64,000 nucleotides of DNA from Leptolyngbya sp. O-77 (GCF_001548395.1 NZ_AP017367.1:471001-535000); one strand, 5' to 3'. Positions 29,979 through 40,367 are shown, numbered from the stretch's first letter. The notes: generated from the letters alone by a model not told the origin. Numbers and translations: made by a program.

Positions 29979-30227
29979 GATGGGGAGCGATAAGGGCGCG
30001 TTGGGGGGTGGAGGGATTGTTCGTACCGCCAAAGACTGACTCAATAGTACGGGGGTACGGACTCCTGGGGCGATCGCCGTTAAAAAGCTTAACTTTTGCC
30101 GCCAATTGGTCTGTTTGGCTACGCCCTGTGCTACATTCTGCGAGTTAAAAGAAGAGGGTTGATTTTGCTGCCTTTCATCCTCAAGTAGCAACGCCACCCC
30201 TTGACCCCTGACCCCCAAACTCCAGCT

Positions 30228-31937
<1,710 letters not shown>

Positions 31938-32307
31938 GCCAGTCGAGCCATTCAGCTTCATATTCCCGATTGCCAGAACACTTCCGATTGCCAGATCAGT
32001 CATTTGCATAGGTCAGTTGAAGAAGTGGCCTATCCTACCGGGCACTTGAGGAACTGTCATAGGATTTGGCTAGTCCTCAAAGATACATGACACGATCAGA
32101 TCATCGGATGGGTTGGGATCGCGCTGGTTACGGGTATCGCCGAAACTCGGATTGTTATCAACTCTTAGAGTGAGCTTTTGGCGGAGGACAAAGGATTTCG
32201 GACGGGTTTGGAAGAAAGCCCGGAAGCAGGGTGGCCCGAAATCAATCCCGAACTCAGTTCAGTGGCGATCGCCCCTCTCGCTGAGTGTATGGGGAGTAAA
32301 TCGGAAC
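31938..32307. other. Intergenic region downstream of ureC
   Basis: About 370 bp. CCGATTGCCAGA occurs twice near 31967-31998. No terminator hairpin with a T run and no RNA gene was recognised. An upstream extension of the next gene's frame (to 32113) has no protein-like features. Confidence 0.4.
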
Positions 32308-32751
32308 ATGGCACGTAAAACAGCTTTTCAAAAGAGTGGATTTCATATCAACTGGCAAATTGTGCCCACGGCCGCGCTGGGCGTGCTGGCGATGTCGCTG
32401 GCGGCAATGGCCCAGGTCACCACACCGCTGCAAGGAGAGCAGGTGATTAGCGGCACCTCTGGCGGGTCGCAGGCGAGCAGTTGCGGCTTTGTGGGCGATC
32501 GCCCCGTGCAGACCGTGCGCGTCACCGAAGCCTTTACCTCACTGCGGTTTCGCGTTGAGGGCGGCGGCCGACCCACGCTGCTGATTCTGGGAGCCGATGG
32601 CAGCGTCAAGGGCTGCGCCCGCGCCACCAACTTTTCTAACGGCGTAATCGAGGCATCAGGAGCCTGGGAGCGCGGCAACTACTCGGTATTCGTCGGCGAT
32701 CTGGATCAGGGCAGCCGCCATCCCTTCCGCCTGACGATTGTACAAAACTAG
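32308..32751 (+). CDS. Secreted protein of unknown function
   Basis: The ATG at 32308 gives 147 residues with a basic N-terminus and a hydrophobic core (IVPTAALGVLAMSLAAMAQ), likely cleaved after AMAQ. The mature part of about 115 residues contains two Cys (SSCGF and KGCARA) that could form a disulfide, and a C-terminal block AWERGNYSVFVGDLDQGSRH reminiscent of bacterial pre-peptidase C-terminal (PPC-like) beta-sandwich domains. The family is not identified. It is probably periplasmic or extracellular. A MITE-like repeat lies 80 bp downstream. Confidence 0.7.
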   Translation: MARKTAFQKSGFHINWQIVPTAALGVLAMSLAAMAQVTTPLQGEQVISGTSGGSQASSCGFVGDRPVQTVRVTEAFTSLRFRVEGGGRPTLLILGADGSVKGCARATNFSNGVIEASGAWERGNYSVFVGDLDQGSRHPFRLTIVQN

Positions 32752-32831
32752 GTGGACATCTCGAAGTTTCCCTTGAAGGAGGCTTTCTAGAGAGCGGTTC
32801 GGAGCGGCTTTTTAACTGAGAAGAATTGCCA

Positions 32832-32926
32832 TACAGCATTTTCTTGCCTCGTGAGGCACATGCTGCCCTCACGAGGCAAGGGCTTATTGACCATCCGTGT
32901 GCCTCACTAGCTTCAAAAACGCTGTA
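32832..32926 (+). repeat. 95-bp MITE-like repeat, copy 1
   Basis: The element runs from TACAGC to GCTGTA, with imperfect terminal inverted repeats of about 28 bp and TA at both ends. Inside, CTTGCCTCGTGAGG (32843-32856) pairs perfectly with 32867-32880 across a ten-base loop. The same sequence occurs inverted at 50455-50549 with 94 of 95 bases identical. TA ends suggest mobilisation by an IS630/mariner-type transposase, which is not present in this window. Confidence 0.88.
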
Positions 32927-33190
32927 GCGGGAACCGCAGGCTATCGTGCTGCGTCAGGGTTAGAAACCTGGAGGTTTTCCTGAGAATCGTTGCCTGAAAA
33001 GTTGCCTGAAAACGGGTGTGAAAATTTAGCGCTTGAAGTTGCGTTTGAGGTTGCGCTCGGTGCGTTAGGGTGGGGATAGGGTTGCTGTCCTCACCCAATT
33101 TTTTGAGAGCGGGATGGCAATGTGGCATGATGTCAAATCTCAGCATCCGCTACTGCAACACCCCAAACCCCTTTTTCCCTCAGGCCCAAA

Positions 33191-34360
33191 ATGCAATTCG
33201 CCAATCGCCTCCAGCCGCTGCGTAGCAATGTCTTTGCCGATATGGATCGGGCCAAGGCGCGGGCCCGGGCGCTGGGGCGTGAGGTCATTGACCTGTCGCT
33301 GGGATCGTCAGATTTGCCTACGCCGCCCCATGTGCTGGAGGCGATCGCCCAATCGTTACCCGACCCTAGCACCCACGGCTATCTGCTGTTTCACGGCACG
33401 CGGGCGTTTCGAGAAGCCGCCGCCCAGTGGTACACGCAAAAGTTTGGCGTGGCGGTTGATCCTGAAACAGAGGTGCTGCCGCTGGTCGGTTCTCAGGAAG
33501 GCACGGCGCATTTGCCGCTGGCGGTGTTGAATCCGGGCGATTTTGCGCTGCTGCTCGATCCGGGCTATCCCTCCCATGCGGGCGGCGTGTATCTGGCGGG
33601 CGGGCAGATTTATCCCATGCCGCTGCGGGCAGAAAATGGATTCCTGCCCGTGTTTGACGATGTGCCTCCGCCCGTGCTGGCGCAGGCGCGGATGATGGTG
33701 CTGAGCTATCCGCATAACCCCACAGCGGCGATCGCTCCGTTTTCTTTCTTTCAGCAGGCGGTCGAGTTTTGCCAGCAGCATGACCTGGTGCTGGTTCACG
33801 ACTTTCCCTATGCAGATTTGCACTTTAGCGCCACGCCGCCGCCCTCGGTGCTGCAAGCCGACCCGCAAAAGCACTGCTCTATCGAGTTTTTCACGATGTC
33901 TAAGTCTTACAATATGGGCGGCTTTCGCGTGGGCTATGCGATTGGCAATGCGGAGCTGATTCTGGCGCTGCGGCAGGTAAAAGCAGCGGTGGATTTCAAC
34001 CAATATCGCGGCATCTTGAACGGGGCGATCGCCGCGCTGACGGGCCCGCAAGACACCGTGCAAACTGTGGTAGACACCTTCCGGCAGCGGCGCGATGTGT
34101 TCCTTCACGCCCTGCACCGCATCGGCTGGGCCGTGCCCATTCCCAATACGGCGATGTATGTCTGGGCAAAGCTGCCAGAACCCTGGGGCGATCGCTCTAT
34201 CGACTTTTGCGCTCAGTTGGTCGAAGCCACAGGCGTTGCCGTTTCCCCCGGTGCAGGCTTTGGCAAATCCGGCGAGGGCTATGTCCGCTTTGCCCTGGTT
34301 CACGATCCCGCTATTTTGGAAACCGCCGTAGACCGCATCGCAAGTTTCCTGACGCAATAG
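33191..34360 (+). CDS. Class I/II pyridoxal-phosphate aminotransferase, LL-diaminopimelate-aminotransferase-like
   Basis: The 389-residue enzyme follows fold type I: IDLSLGSSDLPTPPHVLEAI, LVGSQEGTAHLPLAVLNPGD, LSYPHNPTAAIAPFSFF (cofactor-ring Asn-Pro), HDFPYADLHF and the Schiff-base Lys in TMSKSYNMGGFRVGYAIGN. The C-terminal GYVRFALVH Arg binds the carboxylate. The SYNMGGFRVG form resembles LL-diaminopimelate aminotransferase and related enzymes, but the true DapL of cyanobacteria is a separate longer protein, so the substrate is left open. The gene is preceded by about 260 bp of non-coding DNA after the MITE. Confidence 0.9.
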   Translation: MQFANRLQPLRSNVFADMDRAKARARALGREVIDLSLGSSDLPTPPHVLEAIAQSLPDPSTHGYLLFHGTRAFREAAAQWYTQKFGVAVDPETEVLPLVGSQEGTAHLPLAVLNPGDFALLLDPGYPSHAGGVYLAGGQIYPMPLRAENGFLPVFDDVPPPVLAQARMMVLSYPHNPTAAIAPFSFFQQAVEFCQQHDLVLVHDFPYADLHFSATPPPSVLQADPQKHCSIEFFTMSKSYNMGGFRVGYAIGNAELILALRQVKAAVDFNQYRGILNGAIAALTGPQDTVQTVVDTFRQRRDVFLHALHRIGWAVPIPNTAMYVWAKLPEPWGDRSIDFCAQLVEATGVAVSPGAGFGKSGEGYVRFALVHDPAILETAVDRIASFLTQ

Positions 34361-34426
34361 GAGAAACTTTTGCAGATTGAATTTCGTCTGCTAGAGAGGC
34401 AATGGTTTAGCACGAAGTAGGATAAG

Positions 34427-34837
34427 ATGCGGCAAAGGAGCAGGTCAGAAGCAAGTGGCGATCGCCCTGATCATTGCCAAAGTTACTTTTTTTATCTTAC
34501 CTGGTTGGGCCCACTGGCGCTGCTGTTGGGAGCGCTCTACGTTTTTTTCAATCTGTTTGCAGTGGGCTGGGCGGGCTTTTTTGCCTGGTTTCTCAGCCTG
34601 GAGTTGGTGCTGATCGTTCATTTGGCGGCGGCGGCGCTGCTGGTGGGAATGTCGCTGCTGTTGCGCGTTCAGGGGCGATCGCTCGACCGCTGGTTTTGGC
34701 GCGGACTGACCTATTATGCGCTGCTGCCGCTGCTGGGATTTGCGATTGCCCTTTGGCTCCAGGGCGCAGGCCCAGCATGGCAGTCGGTGGTCAATCTGTT
34801 TCAGTTTCCAGTTTTATCTGACTGGCTAGGCCGATAG
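34427..34837 (+). CDS. Small membrane protein of unknown function
   Basis: This frame of 136 residues has a polar, Arg-rich start (MRQRSRSEASGDRPDHCQSY) followed by three to four membrane helices: LGPLALLLGALYVFFNLFA, LELVLIVHLAAAALLVGMSL and YYALLPLLGFAIALWL. No family is recognised. It follows the aminotransferase by 66 bp on the same strand and could be cotranscribed. The true start may be further in, after the polar segment, but no better ribosome-binding site was seen. Confidence 0.6.
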   Translation: MRQRSRSEASGDRPDHCQSYFFYLTWLGPLALLLGALYVFFNLFAVGWAGFFAWFLSLELVLIVHLAAAALLVGMSLLLRVQGRSLDRWFWRGLTYYALLPLLGFAIALWLQGAGPAWQSVVNLFQFPVLSDWLGR

Positions 34838-34865
34838 TTCCAGACTTTTCATTCCAGACTTTCCA

Positions 34866-35261
34866 CTAATATTTACGACCCAAAATCCAGGGCATGAGCG
34901 CAAACAAAAGCAGCATTCCATAATAAACTGTTCCAGAAACCGCATCGCGTGACGTGATTACTTCTAACGGCTGCATTCCTCGCAAAAACACGCCAACTCC
35001 AAAGTCGGCAATTAGCATAAACAACAGCGCAATAAACCCGACTCCTAATCTTTGAAATGGCTCTGCGCTGCTGAGGTATTGCTGATTTATCCACCAGGCT
35101 GCGATTAGAATTGCAACCAGCATAAAGGGCATCTCTAATAGCTCTGCGGTGCGCTCTCCAAGGCGCGGCACGATTAATAAAACCCGGATTGTTCCTAACA
35201 AAAACCCGGTGGCGAATAGACAGGCAAAATAGGCGATCGCCGGTTTAAGTAGGTTCATCAT
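34866..35261 (-). CDS. Four-helix membrane protein of unknown function
   Basis: The 131-residue protein has four predicted membrane helices (AIAYFACLFATGFLLGTIRV, MPFMLVAILIAAWWINQQYL, LGVGFIALLFMLIADFGVGV, GTVYYGMLLLFALMPWILGR). Related small membrane proteins occur widely in bacteria without a known role. Its ATGATG start overlaps the stop of a possible 56-codon frame upstream (ATGA), which would couple their translation. Confidence 0.75.
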   Translation of the reverse strand: MMNLLKPAIAYFACLFATGFLLGTIRVLLIVPRLGERTAELLEMPFMLVAILIAAWWINQQYLSSAEPFQRLGVGFIALLFMLIADFGVGVFLRGMQPLEVITSRDAVSGTVYYGMLLLFALMPWILGRKY

Positions 35262-35428
35262 TCGTCAACCTCTGCGGCTGATAGTTCCTCCAGCGTAAAG
35301 CCCAACAAGTCGCAGCGTGCTTTCATCTGGGTCGTGTAAAGCTTCGGTTTGTTCTGTCTAAGATCCCAAATCGGGGAATTAGGCTGACAATTGTCCGCAT
35401 AATACCCCTGTTTCAGGGAGTTAGGCAG
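35258..35428 (-). CDS. Possible small protein, 56 codons, without a standard start codon
   Basis: Reading leftward from CTG at 35428, the frame encodes LPNSLKQGYYADNCQPNSPI, then WDLRQNKPKLYTTQMKARCD and LLGFTLEELSAAEVDE before TGA at 35258. The composition looks like a genuine soluble protein. The stop overlaps the start of the membrane-protein gene. The only conventional start is an internal ATG giving 22 residues; CTG or a mutated ATG may be used. The family is not recognised. It may be a remnant or a real small gene. Confidence 0.4.
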   Translation of the reverse strand: MPNSLKQGYYADNCQPNSPIWDLRQNKPKLYTTQMKARCDLLGFTLEELSAAEVDE

Positions 35429-35524
35429 ACGGCTTCACAAAGGTTTCAGATAAGTGGGGCTGATGAATTAGGCGCGATGCAGCGTTAGGCGCAGTTGCCC
35501 TGTTTGAAATTTTCGATTGGGGAG

Positions 35525-35582
35525 TTTGGATTTTGGATTGACAGACTAGTCCGCCAAAATCCAAAATCCAAAATCCAAAACC
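35525..35582. repeat. Heptanucleotide repeat and inverted repeat (AAAATCC units)
   Basis: AAAATCC is repeated three times at about 35556-35576. TTTGGATTTTGGA at 35525-35537 is its inverted match, so the region can form a hairpin. Short heptamer arrays of this kind are common between genes in filamentous cyanobacteria. Confidence 0.7.
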
Positions 35583-35596
35583 GCCCTTATCTGTTC

Positions 35597-35905
35597 TTAC
35601 TCGTCTTGCTGATTCGCGCCAGGGTTGCGCCTGACCTCGCGGTGCAGGCAGCGCAGCACCTCGCCGGGTTGCTCGGCGTTGAGGACGATGCCGTTGGGCG
35701 GGAATTCTAGGGCGCGGGTCCACTCGAAGCGTTCGGCATAGCGGAGCAGGTGCAGCCGGTCGATGGCCAGTTGCGCGTCTTCGGGTAGGCCGATGATGTA
35801 GTGGCGCAGGCGGCGACGGTGGGGCAGTTCGCAGGTGAGCGGCGGCAGCGAAAACTGGGTCGCCTCCAAGCGTGGGGACGACCAGGTGTATTGAACTGTC
35901 AGCAT
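35597..35905 (-). CDS. Conserved-looking small protein of unknown function
   Basis: The ATG at 35905 (MLTVQYTWSSPRLEATQFSL) is preceded by a strong AAGGAGG about eight bases upstream, so it is preferred to the longer frame starting at 35974. The 102-residue protein is soluble, Arg- and Leu-rich (LTCELPHRRRLRHYIIGLPE, LHLLRYAERFEWTRALEF). Nothing in it identifies a family. Confidence 0.68.
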   Translation of the reverse strand: MLTVQYTWSSPRLEATQFSLPPLTCELPHRRRLRHYIIGLPEDAQLAIDRLHLLRYAERFEWTRALEFPPNGIVLNAEQPGEVLRCLHREVRRNPGANQQDE

Positions 35906-35974
35906 TTGGGGTTTCCTCCTTGGAAACGAGGTAGGGAAACCCCGAAATGTTGGCCGCCCCCGGAGGTGAAGCAC

Positions 35975-36387
35975 TGGGACAGGGCGGCCTACAATGGACG
36001 CAGCCCTGAGACAGGTACGCGCTGTCGAGGGGTCAGGCGTTGGTGGGTGTTGGCTGCACCTGCCAATGCCGTGGATGACTAAACGACCAAAATTTCGGGG
36101 GAAAGGTAAGCCGCGTCGAAGGGAATCAACGAGCAGCTTGATGGACGATTGTACTGGATGCGATCGCCCCCGTCAATTGCCCGATCAAAAGAGGGCGACT
36201 CAACCCGAGATTTGAACTCGAGCAGTAAGTTCGAGTCGTAACCCGCCACCAAGGCGCTCAAAAAAGGGCGACTCAACTCGAGATTGGAACATCGGTGGAC
36301 AATGGCGCGACCAGCGCAATGGGCGATTACGGGAGAAGGTTGGGTGGCGCAATCTGAATAAACCTTAATCCGTTAATCTCCAGAATC
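35975..36387. other. Intergenic region with a 25-bp direct repeat
   Basis: A 25-base sequence beginning AGGGCGACTCAAC occurs at 36192-36216 and again, with two mismatches, at 36266-36290. The repeat contains CGAG-TTGAAC-CTCG-like arms resembling a tRNA T-arm on the minus strand, but no complete cloverleaf was found. No gene is supported here. Confidence 0.55.
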
Positions 36388-36801
36388 CTAACTCTGCTGG
36401 ATAATCGGACAGATTGTTTCCGCTGAAGCGGTTGGCGCTACCTGCCAGCCGGACAGCAACCCGCCTAGTTCTTGCTTGAGAATTTGAAGCTGTTGAATCT
36501 GCTGCTCGATTGCAATTAACTTATCTTCTAGCTTTTCACGAATATGATCACAAGGTAAGTTCCCTTGATCATAGACTGCCAGGAATTCCTTGATTTCCAT
36601 CAGGCTCAACCCCAGGCTTTGGGCGCGTTTGATGAAGCGCAGCCGAGCCAATACGTCTGGGGCAAATAGCCGATAACCGCCTTCTGTTCTGCCAGAGATT
36701 TTCAGCAAGCCCAACTCGTCGTAGTAGCGAATCGTCTTGATTGGCAGACCACTTGCTCTAGCAACTTCACCAATTCGCATTGTTTTTTCGCACGTTAGCA
36801 T
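36388..36801 (-). CDS. MerR-family transcriptional regulator, heavy-metal type
   Basis: The 137-residue protein has the MerR helix-turn-helix and wing: MRIGEVARASGLPIKTIRYY, DELGLLKISGRTEGGYRLF, LRFIKRAQSLGLSLMEIKEF. A long dimerisation helix follows. A Cys in NLPCDHIREKL and a C-terminal Cys in ETICPIIQQS occupy positions used for metal binding in ZntR/CueR/CadR-like regulators. It would bend a promoter with a long spacer to activate a metal- or stress-response gene. The start may be the ATG at 36780. The glutathione-transferase gene lies directly upstream on the same strand, 94 bp away. Confidence 0.88.
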   Translation of the reverse strand: MLTCEKTMRIGEVARASGLPIKTIRYYDELGLLKISGRTEGGYRLFAPDVLARLRFIKRAQSLGLSLMEIKEFLAVYDQGNLPCDHIREKLEDKLIAIEQQIQQLQILKQELGGLLSGWQVAPTASAETICPIIQQS

Positions 36802-36895
36802 ACTCGATTCCGCCAGATTCGTACTCCCATGATAAACCCTCCAGTTGGCTGGAGAGATGAGGCAGGATGGAGTCTTGGAGAGCGAGTGAAGCTGT

Positions 36896-37603
36896 CTATT
36901 CTCCGGGTTGCGAGATCGAGGCGGCGGTTTGCCCGAAGAGGATTTTGCGGCTGTCGTCGTTGACGGTGGGGGTGTTGCTGAAGGGCTGCCCCTGCTCGTA
37001 GGCGCGGATCACGGCGGGGCGATCGCGCATCGTTTCAAACCAGCGTTTCAGATTGGGGAAGTCCTCCAGGTTTTGCTGCTGCCGCTCGTAGGGCACAATC
37101 CACGGATAGCAGGCCATGTCTGCGATGGAGTATTCACCCGCAATATACTCGCGTCCCTGGAGCTGCCGATCGAGTACGCCGTAGAGCCGATTGGTTTCGT
37201 TCACATAGCGGGCGATCGCATAGGGGATTTTTTCTGGCGCATATTGCGAAAAGTGATGGTTTTGCCCAGCCATCGGCCCCAGCCCGCCCATCTGCCAAAA
37301 CAGCCACTCGGTGACGGTCTTGCGCCCGCGCACAGTGTTCGGCAGAAACTGCCCCGTCTTTTCCGCCAGATACAGCAGAATCGCGCCTGACTCAAAGACG
37401 GAAATCGGCTCGCCACCATCGGCCGGAGCGTGGTCGATGATGGCAGGCATCCGGTTATTGGGTGCAATTTTGAGAAAGTCGGGCTTGAACTGGTCGCCCG
37501 CGCCAATGTTGACAGGCACGATGCGATAGTCGAGTCCGGCTTCTTCTAGAAAAATCGTGATCTTGTGTCCGTTTGGGGTGGGCCAGTAATAAAGTTCGAT
37601 CAT
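36896..37603 (-). CDS. Glutathione S-transferase, YfcG/YghU-like disulfide-bond oxidoreductase
   Basis: The 235-residue protein has the thioredoxin-fold N-domain (MIELYYWPTPNGHKITIFLE, NNRMPAIIDHAPADGGEPIS, FESGAILLYLAEKTGQF) and helical C-domain with WLFWQMGGLGPMAGQNHHF, which is diagnostic of the YfcG group. The conserved Thr/Asn near the N-terminus binds glutathione. YfcG-type proteins reduce disulfides with glutathione rather than conjugating drugs. Cytoplasmic. Possibly cotranscribed with the MerR gene downstream. Confidence 0.93.
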   Translation of the reverse strand: MIELYYWPTPNGHKITIFLEEAGLDYRIVPVNIGAGDQFKPDFLKIAPNNRMPAIIDHAPADGGEPISVFESGAILLYLAEKTGQFLPNTVRGRKTVTEWLFWQMGGLGPMAGQNHHFSQYAPEKIPYAIARYVNETNRLYGVLDRQLQGREYIAGEYSIADMACYPWIVPYERQQQNLEDFPNLKRWFETMRDRPAVIRAYEQGQPFSNTPTVNDDSRKILFGQTAASISQPGE

Positions 37604-37812
37604 GGCAATTGCACCAGTGTTAAGGGGGGTGAAATCACGCAGTCAGGCAGCAATCTGGAGGTGAAAGGTCTGTGGAATCCCGCTTTATTCTAGTAGACAG
37701 GGTGCTGGCTCAGGTTCATGAAAACTCCACTCGACTCCGCTGTTCTGGATACGATCGCCCCTGACCGTCTTGCTGTAAGCTTTTGGGGGAGATGTATGAG
37801 TAAACGAGTGGT

Positions 37813-38775
37813 ATGAGAGTTGTGGCCCTTGTTCCGGGAGGGATTGGTGACCAAATCCTGTTCTTCCCCACCCTGGATGATCTAAAGCAAGCCTATCCCA
37901 ATGCGGAGATTGATGTGGTGGTGGAACCCAGAGCCACAAGCGCCTACCGGGTCAGCAAGTCGGTCAGCGATGTGCTGTCGTTTGACTTTAAAGACAACAA
38001 CAGCCCGGCGGATTGGGCAAACCTGCTGGGCGTATTGCGCGATCGCTACTACGACGTGGCGATTTCGCTGGGGCAGCGCTGGGGTGTGGGGCTGCTGCTG
38101 TGGCTAACGGGCACGCCCAAGCGCATCGGCTATCAGAGTGGTTCGAGCAGCCTGTTTCTCACCGATGCAGTGCCGCTTAACACCGACCAGTATGCGGCTG
38201 CGATGTATCACGACCTGCTGAAGGGGCTGGGCATCGACACGCCCTGTCCCGACCCGTCTATCAGCATTCCCAAAAAAGATCTGGACTGGGCCGAGGCCGA
38301 GCGGGCGCGGCTGGGGCTGGGCAGCAGCGGCTATGTGCTGATCCACGGCGGCTCTAGCCAGCTTGCCAAAACCAAGGGCATCGACAAGATTTATCCGGTT
38401 GAAAGCTGGCAGGCGATTATTCAAGACTTTCAAACCAAGCAGCCCGACCTGCCCATCGTGGTGGTGCAGGGTCCCGAAGACGAGGCGTTTGTGGCGACGC
38501 TGGCGCAAGCTGCCCCTGGCTTCAAAGTCACCTCGCCGCCCGACATCGGCAAACTCGCCGCCATGATTGCCGGAGCAAACCTGATGCTCTGCACCGACAG
38601 CGCCCCCATGCACCTGGCCGTGGCGCTGAAGGTCTTCACCCTGGCTCTGTTCGGCCCCACCGATCCAGAAAAGCTTCTGCCCAAGCGCGATCGCTTTGCA
38701 GGCATCAAGTCTCCCACAGGCAAGATGGCAGATATTGATCCGAAGACGGTGCTGGCTAAGGTGTGGGGAGGTTGA
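37813..38775 (+). CDS. Glycosyltransferase family 9 (heptosyltransferase-like) protein
   Basis: The 320-residue GT-B protein starts MRVVALVPGGIGDQILFFPT, the acceptor-domain glycine loop of family 9. The nucleotide-sugar domain includes YVLIHGGSSQLAKTKGI, LPIVVVQGPEDE and NLMLCTDSAPMHLAVALKVF with ALFGPTDPEK. Family 9 enzymes add heptose or related sugars to lipopolysaccharide core. Cyanobacterial lipopolysaccharide usually lacks heptose, so another sugar is likely. A signal peptide is absent; action at the inner face of the inner membrane is expected. Confidence 0.9.
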   Translation: MRVVALVPGGIGDQILFFPTLDDLKQAYPNAEIDVVVEPRATSAYRVSKSVSDVLSFDFKDNNSPADWANLLGVLRDRYYDVAISLGQRWGVGLLLWLTGTPKRIGYQSGSSSLFLTDAVPLNTDQYAAAMYHDLLKGLGIDTPCPDPSISIPKKDLDWAEAERARLGLGSSGYVLIHGGSSQLAKTKGIDKIYPVESWQAIIQDFQTKQPDLPIVVVQGPEDEAFVATLAQAAPGFKVTSPPDIGKLAAMIAGANLMLCTDSAPMHLAVALKVFTLALFGPTDPEKLLPKRDRFAGIKSPTGKMADIDPKTVLAKVWGG

Positions 38776-38792
38776 GGGAAAAACGAAAAAAC

Positions 38793-38845
38793 GAAGAACG
38801 AAAAACGAAAAACGAAGAACAAAACCTCTTCTCTTTTCGTTCTTC
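38793..38845. terminator. Possible hairpin between convergent GT9 and rlmN genes
   Basis: GAAGAACGAAAA (38793-38804) is complementary to TTTTCGTTCTTC (38834-38845), a 12-bp AT-rich stem with a 29-base loop, within runs of A before and T/C after it. It lies just past the GT9 stop and before the converging rlmN stop. The purine and pyrimidine tracts are low-complexity, so the role is uncertain. Confidence 0.4.
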
Positions 38846-38875
38846 TTTCTTCCCTCTTCCTTCTTCCCTCTTCCC

Positions 38876-40030
38876 TCACCCCTTCCTCGCCCGCAACTGC
38901 CCACAGGCCGCATCTGCCTCTAGCCCGCGCGAATAGCGGACGCTGACGGCGATGTGATGCTCCTGGAGCGATCGCACGAATGCTTTAATCCGCCGCTCGT
39001 CGGGGCGCTGATAATCGACTTCGCTGATGGGGTTGTAGGGAATCAGGTTGACGTGGCTCTGGAAGCCGCGCAGATGGTGCGCCAGTTCTGCGGCGTGTTC
39101 GGGTTCGTCGTTGAGTCCCGCCAGCAGGATGTATTCAAACGTGACGCGCCGCCCAGTGTGCTGGACGTATTCGCGGCACTCGTCGAGCAATGCTTCCAGA
39201 GGATAATGCTTGGCGCTGGGGATGAGGGCTTCGCGGGTGGGCTGGTTGGAGGCGTGCAAGCTGACGGCCAGCGTCACCTGGAGCTTGTGCTGGGCCAGGC
39301 GGCGGATGTGGCCGGGAATGCCCACGGTGGAAATCGTCATCGTGCGCTGACCAATGCCCACGTCCGTATTGAGCGATCGCACGGCTGCCAGCACGTTGTC
39401 CGTATTCAGCAGCGGCTCGCCCATGCCCATAAACACGATATTGCTGACCCGCTGCCCAAAGTCTTCTTGCACCGTTAGCACCTGGTCGATAATTTCGTGC
39501 GCCGCCAGGTTTCGCAAAAAGCCGCCCTTGCCCGTGGCGCAAAAGTCGCAGGCCATCGGGCAGCCGACCTGGGAGGAGACGCAGACCGTGAGGCGGGTCA
39601 GGTCTGAGGAAGTGTAGGCATAGGTGGGCATTCCGACAGTTTCGATGATGTGGCCGTCGGCCAGGCGCAGCAAAAATTTCACCGTGCCGTCGGGGGCAGT
39701 GGCGCGATAGTGGATCTGCGATCGCCCGATGGGATAATCTGCCAGCGCCGCTCGCCACGCCTTGGGAAACACGGTCACGTCCGAGAGCGATCGCGCACCC
39801 TGTTGATAGAGCCATTGATAAAGCTGCTTGCCGCGATAGGCGGGCTGTCCCTGCTGTTGCACCCACGCGGTCAACTGGTCGAGCGACTGGCCCAGCAGCG
39901 GTGCCTGGAGCGAGTCGGCCGCTGTTTCCGCTAGGAATTCGGCAGATTCAGCGGATTCAGCGGATTCGGCAGCTTCAGCCGATGACAGATCGGCGGGCAG
40001 CGTGGAAGAGTCGGAGTGGATGGATGGCAT
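38876..40030 (-). CDS. rlmN: 23S rRNA (adenine-2503-C2)-methyltransferase RlmN
   Basis: The ATG at 40030 (MPSIHSDSSTLPADLSSAEA) gives 384 residues; the frame runs to 40213 only because a 13-bp repeat encodes Gly/Trp-rich sequence there. The radical-SAM cluster motif is GCPMACDFCATGKGGFLRNL (CxxxCxxC). GMGEPLLNTDNVLAAV, STVGIPGHIRRLA and the mechanistic Cys in DAACGQLR near the C-terminus complete the family pattern. It methylates A2503 in 23S rRNA and A37 in some tRNAs. A Glu/Ser/Ala-rich stretch (EAAESAESAESAEFLAETAA) is inserted near the N-terminus. Confidence 0.96.
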   Translation of the reverse strand: MPSIHSDSSTLPADLSSAEAAESAESAESAEFLAETAADSLQAPLLGQSLDQLTAWVQQQGQPAYRGKQLYQWLYQQGARSLSDVTVFPKAWRAALADYPIGRSQIHYRATAPDGTVKFLLRLADGHIIETVGMPTYAYTSSDLTRLTVCVSSQVGCPMACDFCATGKGGFLRNLAAHEIIDQVLTVQEDFGQRVSNIVFMGMGEPLLNTDNVLAAVRSLNTDVGIGQRTMTISTVGIPGHIRRLAQHKLQVTLAVSLHASNQPTREALIPSAKHYPLEALLDECREYVQHTGRRVTFEYILLAGLNDEPEHAAELAHHLRGFQSHVNLIPYNPISEVDYQRPDERRIKAFVRSLQEHHIAVSVRYSRGLEADAACGQLRARKG

Positions 40031-40110
40031 CAGGGCGGCAGAGGGCAGAAAGTTGGCACGCTTTCCATTATCGCTTGCATTATCGCTTGCGATTTGAAGG
40101 ACGGGGCGAT

Positions 40111-40227
40111 CGCCCCCACCATACGCCCCCACCATACGCCCCCACCATACGCCCCCACCATACGCTCCCACCATACGTCCCCACCATACGTCCCCAAGAT
40201 ATGCCTCCACCATGCGCCCCCAGCACG
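40111..40227. repeat. 13-bp tandem repeat, nine units
   Basis: Nine contiguous units of CGCCCCCACCATA begin at 40111. The first four are identical and the later ones decay progressively. They lie 80 bp upstream of the rlmN start and 140 bp before mnmA, between divergent genes. Since 13 is not a multiple of three, length change would shift any overlapping frame. Confidence 0.9.
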
Positions 40228-40367
40228 CGCCTCACCCCAAACCTGCCACCCAGCGTTTTGGACTAGAATTTAAAAGCTCTTAGCCTAAAAGCTCTTAGAC
40301 GCTTAGAAAAGCAATTGAGCAAGCTGTCAAGCCCAGAACTTGTACTTCCCCTCACCCGCAAATCAAA

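Noticed and set aside
33356..34357. 333-residue leftward frame opposite the aminotransferase
   Set aside because: It is the antisense shadow of a clear pyridoxal-phosphate enzyme and has no domain pattern.
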